Shown piece by piece: positions 51,233 to 62,331 of a stretch of DNA of 64,000 nucleotides. The stretch's first letter is position 1, and the number at the start of each line of letters is the position of its first letter. The position numbers were made by a program, and so were the translations under genes. Source of the DNA: Burkholderiales bacterium (GTDB taxonomy: Bacteria; Pseudomonadota; Gammaproteobacteria; Burkholderiales; SG8-41); assembly GCA_030684405.1 (NCBI GenBank), contig JAUXYA010000034.1, positions 1 through 64,000 of the forward strand. Reading direction: 5' to 3'. Under the pieces are notes generated by a model. That model saw only the letters and a program-made list of their open reading frames with translations. It was not told where the DNA came from and did not search any database.

Positions 51233-52753
51233 TCAGTCGATGGTTTCCAGCCCGAGGTCGAGCTGGGTTGCTGCGGCAGTGGCTTCAGCCTTCGCGTCGT
51301 CACGGCGCTGGGCCTCGACGCCGTCGAGGTAAGCCTGGGTAACGTCCCCGGTGATGTAGTGGCCGCTGAAACAGGAAGTCTCGAAACTTGTCACTGCCGG
51401 ATTGACGCTGCGCACATCATCGATCAACGCTTCGAGGTCCTGATAAATCAGCGCATCACAGCCGATTTCGCGGGTAATTTCCTCGTCGCTGCGGCCGCTG
51501 GCGATCAACTCGTCGCGCGAAGGCATGTCGATGCCGTAGACGTTGGCGTAACGCACGGGCGGCGCCGCCGACGCGAAATAGACCTTGCGCGCACCGGATT
51601 CTCGAGCCATCTGCACGATTTCCCGGCTGGTCGTGCCGCGGACGATGGAGTCGTCGACCAGCAGCACGTTCTTGCCGCGGAACTCCACGCCGATGGCATT
51701 GAGTTTCTGGCGCACCGATTTCTTGCGGGTTGCCTGACCAGGCATGATGAAGGTGCGGCCGATGTAACGGTTCTTGATGAAGCCCTCGCGATAGGCGAGA
51801 TTCAACTGCTTCGAAAGCTCCATCGCCGCCGGCCTGCTCGAATCGGGGATCGGGATCACCACATCGATGTCGAGATTGGAAAAATCCTTGGCGATCTTGC
51901 GGCCAAGGCTCTCGCCCATGCGCAGCCGCGTTTCGTAGACCGAAATTCCGTCGATCACCGAATCCGGTCGCGCAAGGTAGACGAATTCGAAGAGACAGGG
52001 ATTGAGTGAGGGATTCGCCGCGCACTGCTGACTGTGGAAGTTACCGTCGAGGTCGATGAAAATCGCTTCCCCCGGGGCAACGTCGCGCACCAGCTTGAAT
52101 CCGAGCCCGTCGAGTGCCACGCTCTCCGAGGCAACCAGATACTCCCGGCCCTGCGGCGTTTCCGACTTGCCGAAGACCAGCGGGCGAATGCCAAAGGGGT
52201 CACGGAAGGCCAACAGGCCGTAGCCGGCGATCATCGCCACCACGGCGTAAGCGCCGCGGCAGCGGCGGTGCACGCCCGATACTGCAGCGAATATCGTGGC
52301 GGGGTCGAGCTTGTAGTTGGTGGCGTTCGCCGCCAGTTCGTGCGCCAGCACATTGAGCAGCACTTCCGAATCCGACTCGGTGTTGACATGGCGCAGATCG
52401 AGGCGGAACAGGTCGTTTTTCAGTTGCTCGGTATTGGTCAGATTGCCATTGTGTCCAAGCACGATGCCGAAGGGCGAGTTGACATAGAAGGGCTGGGATT
52501 CGGCTGCAGACCATGCCGAGCCCGCAGTCGGATAACGCGTGTGACCAATGCCGGCGTGGCCGGCAAGGCCGCGCATGTTGCGCGTGCGGAACACGTCGCG
52601 GACCATGCCGCCACCCTTGTGCATGTGAAAGCTCGATCCGTCGGCGGTGACAATGCCTGCAGCGTCCTGGCCGCGATGCTGCAGCACCAGCAGCCCGTCA
52701 TAGAGCAGTTGGTTGACCGGGTTATGGGCGACGACTCCGACTATTCCGCACAT
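51233..52753 (-). CDS. purF: Amidophosphoribosyltransferase
   Basis: A 506-residue enzyme, the first committed step of purine synthesis. The class II glutaminase begins [11 protein letters not shown], with Cys-2 as nucleophile after Met removal. The phosphoribosyltransferase part has the PRPP motif [19 protein letters not shown]. The length fits the proteobacterial type with no pro-peptide. It is downstream of cvpA by 9 bp, as in E. coli and betaproteobacteria. Confidence 0.97.
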   Translation of the reverse strand: MCGIVGVVAHNPVNQLLYDGLLVLQHRGQDAAGIVTADGSSFHMHKGGGMVRDVFRTRNMRGLAGHAGIGHTRYPTAGSAWSAAESQPFYVNSPFGIVLGHNGNLTNTEQLKNDLFRLDLRHVNTESDSEVLLNVLAHELAANATNYKLDPATIFAAVSGVHRRCRGAYAVVAMIAGYGLLAFRDPFGIRPLVFGKSETPQGREYLVASESVALDGLGFKLVRDVAPGEAIFIDLDGNFHSQQCAANPSLNPCLFEFVYLARPDSVIDGISVYETRLRMGESLGRKIAKDFSNLDIDVVIPIPDSSRPAAMELSKQLNLAYREGFIKNRYIGRTFIMPGQATRKKSVRQKLNAIGVEFRGKNVLLVDDSIVRGTTSREIVQMARESGARKVYFASAAPPVRYANVYGIDMPSRDELIASGRSDEEITREIGCDALIYQDLEALIDDVRSVNPAVTSFETSCFSGHYITGDVTQAYLDGVEAQRRDDAKAEATAAATQLDLGLETID

Positions 52754-52762
52754 GGCACTTCC

Positions 52763-53254
52763 TCAGCCGTACTTGATGTGTTGCCCGATCGCCGGCGGCA
52801 ACCAGTCCCTGATACCCAGCGCAGCCCGTTCCAGCAGGGGGCGCAGCGCTGCTTCGCGCCAGACCGGTTCGGCGGGTAGTGAAGTTGCTCCGGCAGCCAG
52901 CACCAGCACCATCACCACCAGCAGGCCTCGCGCCAAGCCGAACATGGCACCCAGCATCCGATCCTCGACACCGAGTCCTGCGCTTTTCACGAGCTGCGAG
53001 GCGGCGATCGCCACCAGGCTCATCGCCAGCAGAGCAAGAAAAAATACTGTGGCAAAACCGGCCAGCAGGCGCAGTTCCATGCTCGGTATCTCTTCCGGCA
53101 TCAGCGTCGCCAGTTCACTGCCGAGCAGCCACGCCACCACAAAAGCAATGGCCCACGCGGCGAGCGCGAGGACTTCGCGCACCAACCCGCGTATGACGCT
53201 GAGCAGGACCGAAAAACCGACAATGGCAAACACCGCATAATCGAGCAGTGTCAT
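52763..53254 (-). CDS. cvpA: CvpA family membrane protein
   Basis: A 163-residue inner-membrane protein with four hydrophobic segments, starting MTLLDYAVFAIVGFSVLLSV. Family-like elements are RGLVREVLALAAWAIAF and SAGLGVEDRMLGAMFGLARG. In E. coli CvpA is needed for colicin V export; its usual role is envelope-related and unclear. It lies between dedD and purF. Confidence 0.93.
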   Translation of the reverse strand: MTLLDYAVFAIVGFSVLLSVIRGLVREVLALAAWAIAFVVAWLLGSELATLMPEEIPSMELRLLAGFATVFFLALLAMSLVAIAASQLVKSAGLGVEDRMLGAMFGLARGLLVVMVLVLAAGATSLPAEPVWREAALRPLLERAALGIRDWLPPAIGQHIKYG

Positions 53255-53257
53255 CGG

Positions 53258-53911
53258 CTATCGCGGCACGACCTTGCCGTCGAGCTGCAGTTTCTGCAAT
53301 TGCGCACGCGCCTTTTCCGCGGCCTCGCGGCTGGCATAGGGTCCGACACGCACCCGCGTCACCGGGCCTTTCGCCGTCTGCACGACTTCGGTGTAGGCCT
53401 TAAGACCGGCACTGTTGATTTTCGCCTGCAGTTCCTTCGCTTTGACAGTGTCCGACAACGCAACAACCTGGATCGCGAAACCGCCGGTAACCTTCGCAGT
53501 CTCCGTCACCTTCGGTGCGTCCTTGGCTTTGGCTGGCGCTTCCGGTTTGGCTGCCGGCACAGGCGCCTCCGCCTTCGTGATGGGCGTCGCCTTGGACTCG
53601 GGCTTGGGTGCAGCCGCGACTTCCGGCTTCACCTCGACCTTCGTTTCGGATTTGATGTCGGCCTTTGGCGCTTCGGCAACGGCAGGTGCCGGCACATCCG
53701 CAGGCTTCAGTGGCTCGGGTTTCGCCGTAAGCACACCGGCATCCGGCGAGGGGATCTGGATGTTGATGCTCTGGCCAGCCGGCTTCGGCTCCGAATCCAG
53801 CACCATCGGCAGCACCACTGCCACTGCAGTGACCAGCACGATGGCGCCAACCAGGCGACGGCGTGCGCGTTTTTTCAGCTGGAGTTCTTCGTCGCTAACG
53901 GCTTTCGCCAT
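53258..53911 (-). CDS. DedD-like SPOR-domain protein
   Basis: A 217-residue protein with a short cytoplasmic N-terminus, one membrane segment (about residues 19-40), a Pro/Ala/Lys/Glu-rich linker (about 50-140) and a C-terminal SPOR domain (about 145-217, FAIQVVALSDTVKAKELQAK ... VRVGPYASREAAEKARAQLQ). SPOR domains bind denuded septal peptidoglycan, so it is probably a cell-division protein. The position before cvpA-purF matches dedD. Confidence 0.88.
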   Translation of the reverse strand: MAKAVSDEELQLKKRARRRLVGAIVLVTAVAVVLPMVLDSEPKPAGQSINIQIPSPDAGVLTAKPEPLKPADVPAPAVAEAPKADIKSETKVEVKPEVAAAPKPESKATPITKAEAPVPAAKPEAPAKAKDAPKVTETAKVTGGFAIQVVALSDTVKAKELQAKINSAGLKAYTEVVQTAKGPVTRVRVGPYASREAAEKARAQLQKLQLDGKVVPR

Positions 53912-53952
53912 ATTTCGTCACCGGTATTGCGTAAGTATTTGATTTTAAACGA

Positions 53953-55245
53953 TTATTTAAACTGGCGCTGGCGGGCCGCAGTCATTGCGGCGGCGACGAC
54001 GAGAAACGATCCGAAGGCCAAAATTCTATCACCAACTCCCGCCCTCCGATATGCGTGATCCATAGCTTCCATAATGTTCGCGCAGGGTGTGATGTCGACA
54101 ACCACACCGGCATCGCGCAACTGCCGCTGCAATTCGGCGAGCGGCGTCGCGCGGGCGCCCTCGACTGGCGCGATCAGCCAGTGATCGACATGACCGCGCA
54201 AAGCACGGACAACGCCGCCTATATCCTTGTCGTTCAGCATCGAGAACACCGCCAGCGTGTCACGGTACCCCGTCATTTTCGCCAGATTGCCGGCCAGTGC
54301 CGCCGCTGCCTGCGGATTGTGGGCAACATCGAGCATCAACGCAGGACGTCCCGGCAACAATTGAAAACGGCCCGGATTCTCGACACGCACGAGGCCGTTG
54401 CGGATGTCTCCGGTTGTAACCGGGAGCCGTTCGCGCAAGGCATCAAGCGCGGCGATGCAGGCACTGGCGTTAGCGGCCTGGAAATCACCGCGCAGTGCCG
54501 GCAGCGGCAAACCATGGCGGTCCCCGCCGGGACCCCGGTAGCTCCATTGCAGGGGTTGCAACTGCAAATCGAAATCGCGTCCCAGTTGCAGCAGCTTCGC
54601 GCCGATGAGGGCGGCATGCGCGGCCACAGTCCACGGCGGATCGCGGTCCGCGCAGACTGCAGTCTTTCCGGCGCGGAATACATGGGCCTTCTCCGCACCG
54701 ATAGCCTCGCGGGTGTCGCCAAGATAATCCATATGATCGAGGCCGACGCTCATCAGCATCGACACATCGGCATCGAAGGCATTGACGGCATCGAGGCGAC
54801 CGCCGAGGCCCACTTCGAGTAACGCCGCGTCGACGTGCTCACGGCAAAACAGCCACACCGCAGCCAGCGTGCCGAATTCGAAATAGGTCAACGGCACTCC
54901 AGTCGTAGCCCGCGCCTGCTCCACAGCGGCAAAGGCTTCGACCAGCGCATCGTCCGCCACCTCCGCGCCGCCTATACGCACGCGTTCGTTGTAGCGCAGC
55001 AAGTGCGGTGAGGTATAAGTGCCCACGCGATACCCGGCGCAACCGAGCACCGCCTCAAGCATCATGCAGGCTGAGCCCTTGCCGTTGGTGCCGGCAACGG
55101 TGATCAGCGGAAAGCCGGTCTTCAGCAGCAGCGCATCCCGCACCGCATTGACGCGGTCGAGGCCCATGGCGATGGATTGGGGGTGCTGGCGCTCGATGTA
55201 GCCGAGCCAGCCGGTCAGCGAGGACGGCAGGCTCATGGCAGGCAT
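53953..55245 (-). CDS. folC: Dihydrofolate synthase/folylpolyglutamate synthase
   Basis: A 430-residue Mur-ligase-like enzyme adding glutamate to folates. The P-loop is TVAGTNGKGSACMMLE and SPHLLRYNERVRIGG follows. The Mur-type motifs LGGRLDAVNAFD and VSMLMSVGLDHMDYLGDTRE are also present. Two in-frame ATG codons (55245 and 55236) are possible; neither has an obvious Shine-Dalgarno. It lies between accD and dedD. Confidence 0.95.
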   Translation of the reverse strand: MPAMSLPSSLTGWLGYIERQHPQSIAMGLDRVNAVRDALLLKTGFPLITVAGTNGKGSACMMLEAVLGCAGYRVGTYTSPHLLRYNERVRIGGAEVADDALVEAFAAVEQARATTGVPLTYFEFGTLAAVWLFCREHVDAALLEVGLGGRLDAVNAFDADVSMLMSVGLDHMDYLGDTREAIGAEKAHVFRAGKTAVCADRDPPWTVAAHAALIGAKLLQLGRDFDLQLQPLQWSYRGPGGDRHGLPLPALRGDFQAANASACIAALDALRERLPVTTGDIRNGLVRVENPGRFQLLPGRPALMLDVAHNPQAAAALAGNLAKMTGYRDTLAVFSMLNDKDIGGVVRALRGHVDHWLIAPVEGARATPLAELQRQLRDAGVVVDITPCANIMEAMDHAYRRAGVGDRILAFGSFLVVAAAMTAARQRQFK

Positions 55246-55302
55246 TCGGCGGCCGCATCAGGCCTGGGCCGGTCCGGAAGCACCGCGGGACTCATGCGGG
55301 CG

Positions 55303-56169
55303 TCAGGCCGGGAGTGGCTGTTTCAGCAGCAAGGCCAGCAGCCGCGCCAGCGTGTCGCGCATCTCGCGGCGGTCGACAATCATGTCGAGTGCGCCCTTCT
55401 GCAGCAGGAACTCTGCGCGCTGAAAACCTGCGGGCAGCGTCTCGCGCACGGTCTGCTCGATGACCCTTGGCCCGGCGAAGCCGATCAGCGCATTGGGTTC
55501 GGCAATGACCACATCACCGATCATCGCAAAGCTGGCCGACACACCGCCCATGGTCGGATCGGTCAGCACCGAGATGAAGGGCAGCCGTGCCTCTCCCAGC
55601 CGCGTCAGGGCTGCACAGGTTTTTGCCATCTGCATCAGTGAAAACAGCCCTTCCTGCATGCGTGCGCCGCCAGTGGCTGTGAAACAGATGAACGGCAGGC
55701 GCTGCTCAACGCAGACCTGCACGCCGCGCACGAAACGTTCACCGACAACCGAACCCATCGAGCCGCCGAGGAAACCGAACTCAAAGGCTGCAGTGACGAC
55801 CTGGATATCCCTGATCGCGCCCTGCATCACCACCAGCGCATCCTCCTCGCTGGTCTCGATGCGCGCATCGGCAAGGCGGTCGACATAACGCTTGCTGTCA
55901 CGGAACTTCAGACTGTCGACCGGCAGTACCTCGACGCCGATCTCGTAGCGTCCCTCCTGGTCAAGCAGCCAGTCGAGGCGCTCACGTGCCGAAACGCGGT
56001 TATGGTGATTGCACTTCGGGCAGACAAACAGGTTCTTCTCGAGATCGGTGCGGTAGAGCACCGCCTCGCAGGAATCGCATTTACTCCAGAGTCCTTCCGG
56101 AACCGCTTTTTTCGGCGATCCGGAATCACGCTTGATGCGCGGCGGCAGCAGCTTCTGCAGCCAGCTCAT
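55303..56169 (-). CDS. accD: Acetyl-CoA carboxylase carboxyltransferase subunit beta
   Basis: A 288-residue subunit. The N-terminal four-Cys zinc finger is [16 protein letters not shown] plus FVCPKC; the crotonase-fold region has [20 protein letters not shown] and [17 protein letters not shown]. It makes malonyl-CoA for fatty acid synthesis. The start overlaps the trpA stop by 4 nt. The trpA-accD-folC order is usual in betaproteobacteria. Confidence 0.96.
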   Translation of the reverse strand: MSWLQKLLPPRIKRDSGSPKKAVPEGLWSKCDSCEAVLYRTDLEKNLFVCPKCNHHNRVSARERLDWLLDQEGRYEIGVEVLPVDSLKFRDSKRYVDRLADARIETSEEDALVVMQGAIRDIQVVTAAFEFGFLGGSMGSVVGERFVRGVQVCVEQRLPFICFTATGGARMQEGLFSLMQMAKTCAALTRLGEARLPFISVLTDPTMGGVSASFAMIGDVVIAEPNALIGFAGPRVIEQTVRETLPAGFQRAEFLLQKGALDMIVDRREMRDTLARLLALLLKQPLPA

Positions 56170-56975
56170 GCCGCCGCGGCCCCGGTATCCATCGCCGCGC
56201 GGATACCCGACATGAAGGCGCGGGCGCGGGGAACGGCTTCGGCCGGCGCCGCCTCGATCTCCTGCACCAGCCGACTGCCGATGACCACCGCATCGGCAAC
56301 CTGCGCCACAGCGCGCGCAGTCTCGCCGTCACGGATGCCAAAACCGACGCCGACCGGCAGGGTGGTGAAGCTGCGGATATGCGCAAGGCGCCTGGCGACA
56401 TCGACAACATCAATGGTCGCCGCGCCGGTGACACCTTTCAGCGAAACGTAGTACAGGTATCCGCGACCCAGTGCCGCGACCTGCTTCAGGCGCGCATCGG
56501 TGGTCGTCGGTGACAGCAGGAACACCGTATCGAGTCCGGCAGCATCCAGGGTAGACACCAGGCGCTCAGCCTCTTCCAGCGGGTAATCGACCACCACCAC
56601 GCCATCAGCACCGGCGGCTTTCGCCGCGCCAGCGAACACATCTACACCCATGGACTCGACCGGATTCGCATATCCCATCAGCACCACCGGCGTATCACTG
56701 TTGGTGCTGCGGAACTCGGCGACCCAGCCGATCACGTCGCGCAGCGTTACACCGTGTTTCAGCGCGCGTTCGCTGGAACGCTGGATCACCGGGCCGTCGG
56801 CCATCGGATCGGAGAACGGCACACCGAGTTCGATGATGTCGGCGCCGCCGGCAACCAGGGCATGCATGAGCGGCACGCAACTCGCCGGGTCAGGGTCACC
56901 CGCGGTGAAAAACGGAATCAGGGCTTTGCGCCCCTGCAGCTTCAATCGGGAAAACGTAGCGGTGATGCGGGACAT
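56166..56975 (-). CDS. trpA: Tryptophan synthase alpha chain
   Basis: A 269-residue TIM-barrel that cleaves indole-3-glycerol phosphate. I start at [20 protein letters not shown]; the longer open frame is trpB antisense overlap. Key elements are [10 protein letters not shown], the catalytic Glu in [19 protein letters not shown], the catalytic Asp in [12 protein letters not shown] and [10 protein letters not shown]. It overlaps accD by 4 nt and lies 22 bp after trpB. Confidence 0.96.
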   Translation of the reverse strand: MSRITATFSRLKLQGRKALIPFFTAGDPDPASCVPLMHALVAGGADIIELGVPFSDPMADGPVIQRSSERALKHGVTLRDVIGWVAEFRSTNSDTPVVLMGYANPVESMGVDVFAGAAKAAGADGVVVVDYPLEEAERLVSTLDAAGLDTVFLLSPTTTDARLKQVAALGRGYLYYVSLKGVTGAATIDVVDVARRLAHIRSFTTLPVGVGFGIRDGETARAVAQVADAVVIGSRLVQEIEAAPAEAVPRARAFMSGIRAAMDTGAAAA

Positions 56976-56997
56976 TGCGGATTCTTCGTATTGCAGT

Positions 56998-58197
56998 TCA
57001 GAACTTGAGGCCGGACTTCTCGGCGACCGTATGCATGTCCTTGTCGCCACGACCGGAAAGATTGACCAGCAGGATCTGGTCCTTGCGCATGCGCGGCGCG
57101 ATTTTTGCGGCATAGGCCAGCGCATGGCTCGACTCCAGCGCCGGGATAATGCCTTCCAGGCGGCACAGCTTGTGGAAAGCTTCCAGCGCCTCATCATCGG
57201 TCACCGCGACGTATTCGGCGCGGCCGCTGTCCTTCAGCCACGCATGTTCGGGGCCGACGCCGGGATAATCGAGGCCTGCCGAAATCGAATGCGTCTCGAT
57301 GATCTGCCCGTTGTCGTCCTGCAGCAGGTAGGTGCGGTTGCCATGCAGCACGCCGGAGCGGCCGGCACACAAGGTCGCCGAGTGCTGCCCGGTCTCCAGG
57401 CCATGCCCAGCGGCCTCAACGCCGATCAACCGCACCGACTCGTCAATAATATAGGGATGGAAAATGCCGATCGCGTTCGAGCCCCCGCCAACACAGGCCA
57501 GCACGGCATCCGGCTGGCGTCCGGTCATCTCGGGCATTTGCTCACGCGCCTCCTTGCCGATCACCGACTGGAAATCGCGCACCATCATCGGATAGGGATG
57601 CGGTCCGGCGACAGTACCGATGATGTAGAAGGTGTTCTCGACGTTGGTCACCCAGTCGCGCATCGCCTCGTTCAGCGCATCCTTCAGCGTCTTCGAGCCC
57701 GACTCCACCGGCACGACCGTCGCCCCCAGCAGTTTCATGCGGTAGACGTTCTGCGCCTGGCGCTTGACGTCCTCCGAGCCCATGTAGACCACGCACTCCA
57801 TGCCGTAACGTGCGGCAATGGTCGCCGTCGCCACGCCATGCTGGCCGGCGCCGGTTTCCGCGATCACCCGCGGCTTGCCCAGGTGCCGCGCCAGCAGCGC
57901 CTGGCCGATGACGTTGTTGATCTTGTGCGCGCCGGTGTGATTGAGGTCCTCGCGCTTGAGGTAGACCTGTGCACCGCCGAAATGCTCGGACCAGCGCCGT
58001 GCGTGGTAGACCGGGCTTGGCCGCCCGACGTAATGCTTCAGTTCGTAGGCGAACTCCGCCAGAAAGCCCGGATCATTCTTGAATTGCGCGTAGGCGGCTT
58101 TCAGATCCTCCAGCGCGGAGATCAGCGTCTCCGAAACAAACACACCGCCGTACGGACCGAAGTGGCCTTTCGCGTCCGGCAAGTCATATACCCGCAT
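56998..58197 (-). CDS. trpB: Tryptophan synthase beta chain
   Basis: A 399-residue PLP enzyme joining indole and serine. I start at [20 protein letters not shown]. The PLP Lys lies in the [14 protein letters not shown] motif and the Gly-rich phosphate loop in [16 protein letters not shown]. The substrate-acid Glu is in AETGAGQHG. It overlaps trpF by 14 nt. Confidence 0.97.
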   Translation of the reverse strand: MRVYDLPDAKGHFGPYGGVFVSETLISALEDLKAAYAQFKNDPGFLAEFAYELKHYVGRPSPVYHARRWSEHFGGAQVYLKREDLNHTGAHKINNVIGQALLARHLGKPRVIAETGAGQHGVATATIAARYGMECVVYMGSEDVKRQAQNVYRMKLLGATVVPVESGSKTLKDALNEAMRDWVTNVENTFYIIGTVAGPHPYPMMVRDFQSVIGKEAREQMPEMTGRQPDAVLACVGGGSNAIGIFHPYIIDESVRLIGVEAAGHGLETGQHSATLCAGRSGVLHGNRTYLLQDDNGQIIETHSISAGLDYPGVGPEHAWLKDSGRAEYVAVTDDEALEAFHKLCRLEGIIPALESSHALAYAAKIAPRMRKDQILLVNLSGRGDKDMHTVAEKSGLKF

Positions 58198-58807
58198 TGC
58201 GCACCCCGTTGATGAAGGTTTCGATTTTCGCGGCATCCTTGATGCCCTTTGCCGACTCCACGCCGCTGGACACGTCGACCGCCCAGGGCCGCACGCGCCG
58301 CACCGCCTGCTCCACGTTGTCCGGATTGAGACCGCCCGACAGGATCACGGGCATCGGCAGGTCCGGCGGAATCAGCGACCAGTCAAAAGTGGCGCCGGTG
58401 CCGCCGTGCACACCCTCGACCCAGGCATCCAGCAGCAGGCCTTTGGCGGCATGAAAATCACGCGCATATTGTAGCAAATCGGTCTCCACCCTGACCCGTA
58501 ATGCGCGCAGGAAAGGCCGCCCGAAACCGGCACAGTAATCCGGCGTTTCGTCGCCGTGGAACTGCAGCAACTGCACTGGTGCGGCGGCCAGTGTGTCGCG
58601 GACAGTTGTGGCGTCCGCATTGACGAACAATCCGACCGGGACAACAAATGGCGGCAACACACGGATGATTTCAGCAGCCTGCGCCGGCGTCACCGCGCGT
58701 GGGCTGCCGGCATAGAAGACCAGGCCGACCGCATCCGCACCGAGACGTGCGGCAGCGCGTGCATCCTCGACACGGGTAATGCCGCAAATCTTGATCCGGG
58801 TTTTCAT
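58184..58807 (-). CDS. trpF: Phosphoribosylanthranilate isomerase
   Basis: A 207-residue TIM-barrel of tryptophan synthesis. I start at [19 protein letters not shown]; a longer upstream frame belongs to truA. The catalytic Cys is in KICGITR and the general acid Asp in [24 protein letters not shown] and the final [10 protein letters not shown] motif bind phosphate. The gap to truA is 1 nt and it overlaps trpB, so truA-trpF-trpB-trpA are one transcript. Confidence 0.96.
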   Translation of the reverse strand: MKTRIKICGITRVEDARAAARLGADAVGLVFYAGSPRAVTPAQAAEIIRVLPPFVVPVGLFVNADATTVRDTLAAAPVQLLQFHGDETPDYCAGFGRPFLRALRVRVETDLLQYARDFHAAKGLLLDAWVEGVHGGTGATFDWSLIPPDLPMPVILSGGLNPDNVEQAVRRVRPWAVDVSSGVESAKGIKDAAKIETFINGVRNAGI

Positions 58808-58808
58808 C

Positions 58809-59606
58809 TCACTGCAACTCCGCATGGGCCAGCTGCGGGGAACGCAGGCGCGGTGCCGGCAATCCCCAGTGCGGCGCATATTCGACCTGTGCCAGGTACA
58901 AGCCCGAGGCATCGAAGGTCGGCGCGGCCTGCGAACGATCGCGGCCATCCAGCACTGCGGCCATCCACTGCGGCGGATGTTTGCCCTTGCCGACATAGAC
59001 CAGGCTGCCCACGAGGTTGCGCACCATGTGATGCAGGAAGGCATTCGCCCTGAACACGAAAATGAGATACGGCCCGGATTGATGAATCGCGGACTCGTGC
59101 AGCGTTCGCACCGGCGACTGCGCCTGGCACTCTGCAGCACGGAAAGCGCTGAAATCGTGCTCGCCGATGAGGCGGGATGCGGCCTCGCGCATGCGCTCTA
59201 CATCAAGCGGCGCATGGAACCAGCCGACACGGCCGTGATCTGTGGCGGGACGTACCGGCGAGTTGAGCAGGATATAACGATAGGTGCGCGAGAGAGCAGA
59301 GAAACGCGCATGAAAATCCGCGGCGACCGGTTGCCCCCAGGTCACCGCCAGACCCGCCGGCAGCAGCGCATTGACGCCGCGCACCCATGCGCTGACGGGA
59401 CGGTCTACCGCGCAGTCAAAATGCACGACTTGCCCCAGTGCATGTACCCCGGCATCAGTACGTCCCGCGCACACGGTCTTGACCGGAACGTTGGCAATTC
59501 CAGCGCAGGCCTGCTCCAGGCGATCCTGCACGGCACAGCCTTCGGACTGGCTCTGCCAGCCGCAAAATCCGCCGCCGTCGTATTCGATACCCAGCGCCAT
59601 CCTCAC
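58809..59606 (-). CDS. truA: tRNA pseudouridine38-40 synthase
   Basis: A 265-residue pseudouridine synthase acting on the anticodon stem-loop of tRNAs. The catalytic Asp is in [18 protein letters not shown]; the N-terminal [20 protein letters not shown] and the [18 protein letters not shown] region are typical. It lies upstream of trpF, as is usual in betaproteobacteria, and downstream of the fimV terminator. Confidence 0.95.
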   Translation of the reverse strand: MRMALGIEYDGGGFCGWQSQSEGCAVQDRLEQACAGIANVPVKTVCAGRTDAGVHALGQVVHFDCAVDRPVSAWVRGVNALLPAGLAVTWGQPVAADFHARFSALSRTYRYILLNSPVRPATDHGRVGWFHAPLDVERMREAASRLIGEHDFSAFRAAECQAQSPVRTLHESAIHQSGPYLIFVFRANAFLHHMVRNLVGSLVYVGKGKHPPQWMAAVLDGRDRSQAAPTFDASGLYLAQVEYAPHWGLPAPRLRSPQLAHAELQ

Positions 59607-59640
59607 GGACCATGCCTCCGATAAGGTTTTACCTGCCCCG

Positions 59641-59673
59641 AAAAAAAACCGCGGCAGAACGACTGCCGCGGTT
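59641..59673 (-). terminator. Intrinsic terminator of fimV
   Basis: AACCGCGGCAG and CTGCCGCGGTT form a perfect 11-bp stem with a 5-nt loop; on the minus strand it is followed by eight T. It ends fimV transcription, so truA onward needs its own promoter. Confidence 0.88.
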
Positions 59674-59696
59674 CATGATAACGCCTGACGGAGTCC

Positions 59697-62159
59697 TCAG
59701 CCGAGTGAGCCCAGCAGTTTCTGCGCCTGGTCTTTCTGCTCGGCGTCACCCTCTTTCAGCACTTCGTGGAGGATTTCCTTTGCACCGTCATTGTCACCCA
59801 TTTCCTGATAGGCCTTGGCCAGATCGAACTTCTGCTGCACGTCGTACCAGTGACTGTCCTTCTCGGCCCCCGGCGTGGCCGTGGTCGAAGGGTCATCAAG
59901 GTCGATGTTGAGGTCACCGACATCGATCTTGAAATCAAGTCCGGTATCTGTTGCGGGAGCCGGCAGTTCCGCAGCGGGGACATCGATGGCCGGCAATTCA
60001 ATGTTGAAATCAATCGATCCCGAATCCGTGGACTCCGGGGCCTCCAGCGCAATGTCGGTCTGTGCACCGGGTGCGGGAAGATCAAGGCTGAATTCCGTCG
60101 CCGCCGGCTCTACAGCGATATCAACAGGGGCCGCCATCTGAACCGTGCCCCCGAAATCGGCAGGCCGCTCTGCCATCGTGGGATCGGCATCAAGAGCAAT
60201 GTCCGGCACGCTGCTGCTGTCACCGCCCAGATCGAAGTCGAGATCGGTGCTCGTGGCGCTGTCCGAAACATCAACCATCGGCGCAACGTCCTTGCCGGCC
60301 GCATACAGCGGATTGGCGGGATCCAGCGCATACCCCATCGCTGCGATTTTGATCCAGTTGTCGCCCGTACCGCCAGTGAGCCCGTTCATGGAGCCCGCAA
60401 CTGTCGCGAACGAAGAAGTATCCTGCCGCGCGGAATAAACCTCCGCGAGTTTCAACTGCACGTCCTCGCGCGCAGGGTCGCGAGCCATCGCATCTTTCAG
60501 AATTTCCTCCGCCTGGCCATCTCGGCCATAGGCGATGTAAACCTCGGCTTCCTGCACCGGATCCACCTCGTCGGTGGCGGCGGCTGCCGGAGCGGCTGCC
60601 GTTGCCGTTCCAAATTCTTCGGCAGCAGCGGCGGCCGCAACGCTGCCGGCAGCTGCTGCTCCAAAAGTAGGTGCAACCGCTTCGATATCGTCTGCGTTGG
60701 CCGCCTGTGCACGGCGACGTCGCATCGCTGCAATGCCCAGGCCGCCAAGGACGAGAACACCCAAGCCGCCACCGATCAGCGGCAGATTTTCCATCACCAC
60801 ATCCATCAATTCCGGCTCGGGCGGAGGAGGCGGCGGGGCGACGGGCTTGGGTTTGGGTTTCGGCGCGGGTTTCGCTTCCTCAGCCGGTTGGTCGGCAAGC
60901 GGCGCGGCTGTATCGGGTTTCGCCTCTATCAGGGGAGCATCAGCCTTGGGCTCCGGCTTGACCGCGGGCGCCTCGGGTTTCGCTGCAACATCCTTCACCG
61001 GTTCCGCCGGCTTCTCCACGGGCTTCACCGCGTCAGCCTTGGCCGCCTCGGCCTTCTGCTGTACGGCTGCCATGCCCGGGCTCTTCAATTCGGCAAGTTT
61101 TTGCGAGTCTTTGATCGTCTTCTCGAGCCGGGCGATGCGTTCGTTGGCCTCGGCCAGTTCCTTGGTCCTGGCGATCAACTCTTCCTGCAACGCCCGTGCC
61201 TGGGCTTCACCGGTAAGCGGAGCACCTCCCTTGACGGGTTCGCCCTTCGACAGCTTGACGACATCCCTGCTCTCGGCCGCCGCAGAATCATCCACCTTCG
61301 CGGCGATGCGGCCGCGCGCGGTGCTGCCACCCTCCGGAGCCTGGCCTGCGGCATCAGCGATGCGGCTGCTGTAAGTGCGCCAGTCCGCAACTTGAGCGCG
61401 ATACTCCTTGACAGCTTCGCCCTGCGGGATCGTAGCGAGTTCCTGCGCATCGGGTACCCGCAGGATGCGTCCCGACCTTACGAGATTCATGTTGTTACGG
61501 ATGAATGCGTCGGGATTATTGCGATACAGGCCCACCAGCATCTGTTCGAGCGATACACCCTCAGGCTTAAGGCTTGCGGCAATCTTGCCGAGTGTCTCGC
61601 CTTTGGCGATCGGCCCGTATTCCTGGGCCTGGGCCTTCGGCGCAGTGGCGACCGTGGACGGCGCGGGAGCCCGTGCAACGGGAGCTGCCGCGATGGGCTT
61701 CGAAACCGGAGCTGCTGGCGCCGCTGCCGGAGCCGCAAGTACCTGTGCCTGCTGGCCGTAGCCGGGCGGATCAAGCAGGGCAGTGTATTCGCGCACGATG
61801 CGACCGCCGGACCACGACAATTCGATCAGCAGGTCGATGAACGGCTCGTTAATGGGGCGCGAGCCCGTAACTTTGATGAAAGACTGGCCGTTCGGACGCC
61901 GCTCGATGCTGAGCTTGAGTCCGGTCACGCCGGCGTTGTACTGCAGATTGGCCTGTTGATAGGCATCCGGGGAAGCCAGCCGGACGGCGAGGGTCGACGC
62001 TTCATCGCCCCTGACCGCCACGAGGTCAATTTCCGCGGTCAGCGGCTGACCCAGACTCGATTGAACGGTGAGCCGTCCCAGACCGGCCGCATGCGCCATC
62101 CAGGGCGCGAGCAGCAGCAGTGCCACCGCCAGTGCTTTGCCAAGAGAGAAAGTGCGCAC
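59697..62159 (-). CDS. fimV: FimV-like polar/pilus assembly protein
   Basis: An 820-residue membrane protein. I choose the GTG at 62159 (VRTFSLGKALAVALLLLAPW), with GGGAG before it and a clean signal peptide; the longer frame is less likely. N-terminal part: the FimV beta domain with GRLTVQSSLGQPLTAEIDLV, a LysM-like peptidoglycan-binding region (GPIAKGETLGKIAASLK), a coiled coil (ARALQEELIARTKELAEANE) and a Pro/Lys/Glu-rich stretch. One membrane helix (about residues 455-475) precedes an acidic region and the FimV C-terminal domain (FDLAKAYQEMGDNDGAKEIL). FimV is needed for type IV pili and polar localisation. Confidence 0.9.
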   Translation of the reverse strand: MRTFSLGKALAVALLLLAPWMAHAAGLGRLTVQSSLGQPLTAEIDLVAVRGDEASTLAVRLASPDAYQQANLQYNAGVTGLKLSIERRPNGQSFIKVTGSRPINEPFIDLLIELSWSGGRIVREYTALLDPPGYGQQAQVLAAPAAAPAAPVSKPIAAAPVARAPAPSTVATAPKAQAQEYGPIAKGETLGKIAASLKPEGVSLEQMLVGLYRNNPDAFIRNNMNLVRSGRILRVPDAQELATIPQGEAVKEYRAQVADWRTYSSRIADAAGQAPEGGSTARGRIAAKVDDSAAAESRDVVKLSKGEPVKGGAPLTGEAQARALQEELIARTKELAEANERIARLEKTIKDSQKLAELKSPGMAAVQQKAEAAKADAVKPVEKPAEPVKDVAAKPEAPAVKPEPKADAPLIEAKPDTAAPLADQPAEEAKPAPKPKPKPVAPPPPPPEPELMDVVMENLPLIGGGLGVLVLGGLGIAAMRRRRAQAANADDIEAVAPTFGAAAAGSVAAAAAAEEFGTATAAAPAAAATDEVDPVQEAEVYIAYGRDGQAEEILKDAMARDPAREDVQLKLAEVYSARQDTSSFATVAGSMNGLTGGTGDNWIKIAAMGYALDPANPLYAAGKDVAPMVDVSDSATSTDLDFDLGGDSSSVPDIALDADPTMAERPADFGGTVQMAAPVDIAVEPAATEFSLDLPAPGAQTDIALEAPESTDSGSIDFNIELPAIDVPAAELPAPATDTGLDFKIDVGDLNIDLDDPSTTATPGAEKDSHWYDVQQKFDLAKAYQEMGDNDGAKEILHEVLKEGDAEQKDQAQKLLGSLG

Positions 62160-62207
62160 GAACCGCTCCCGTATCGTTTTTTTATGGGACAACAAAGTTA
62201 GCATCAA

Positions 62208-62331
62208 TCAGTTAGGCATGCAAGCTAACAAAACCTCTAATGTCGCAGCCCAACCACATATTTTTTAAAGGAATTTCCGGCTTCGGATCATCTCCGGCTT
62301 GGACCGTCACCGGCCCCGGTTGCGTGCCAGA
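62208..62331. other. Gap between asd and fimV
   Basis: 124 bp between the asd stop and the fimV reading frame (fimV itself begins at 62159). It is AT-richer near 62250 (ATATTTTTTAAAGG). No terminator or gene is recognisable. Confidence 0.4.

Noticed and set aside
59766-62201. 811-codon plus-strand frame opposite fimV
   Set aside because: Shadow frame of fimV; Arg/Gly-rich with no family signal, whereas fimV has a signal peptide, LysM-like region and C-terminal domain.
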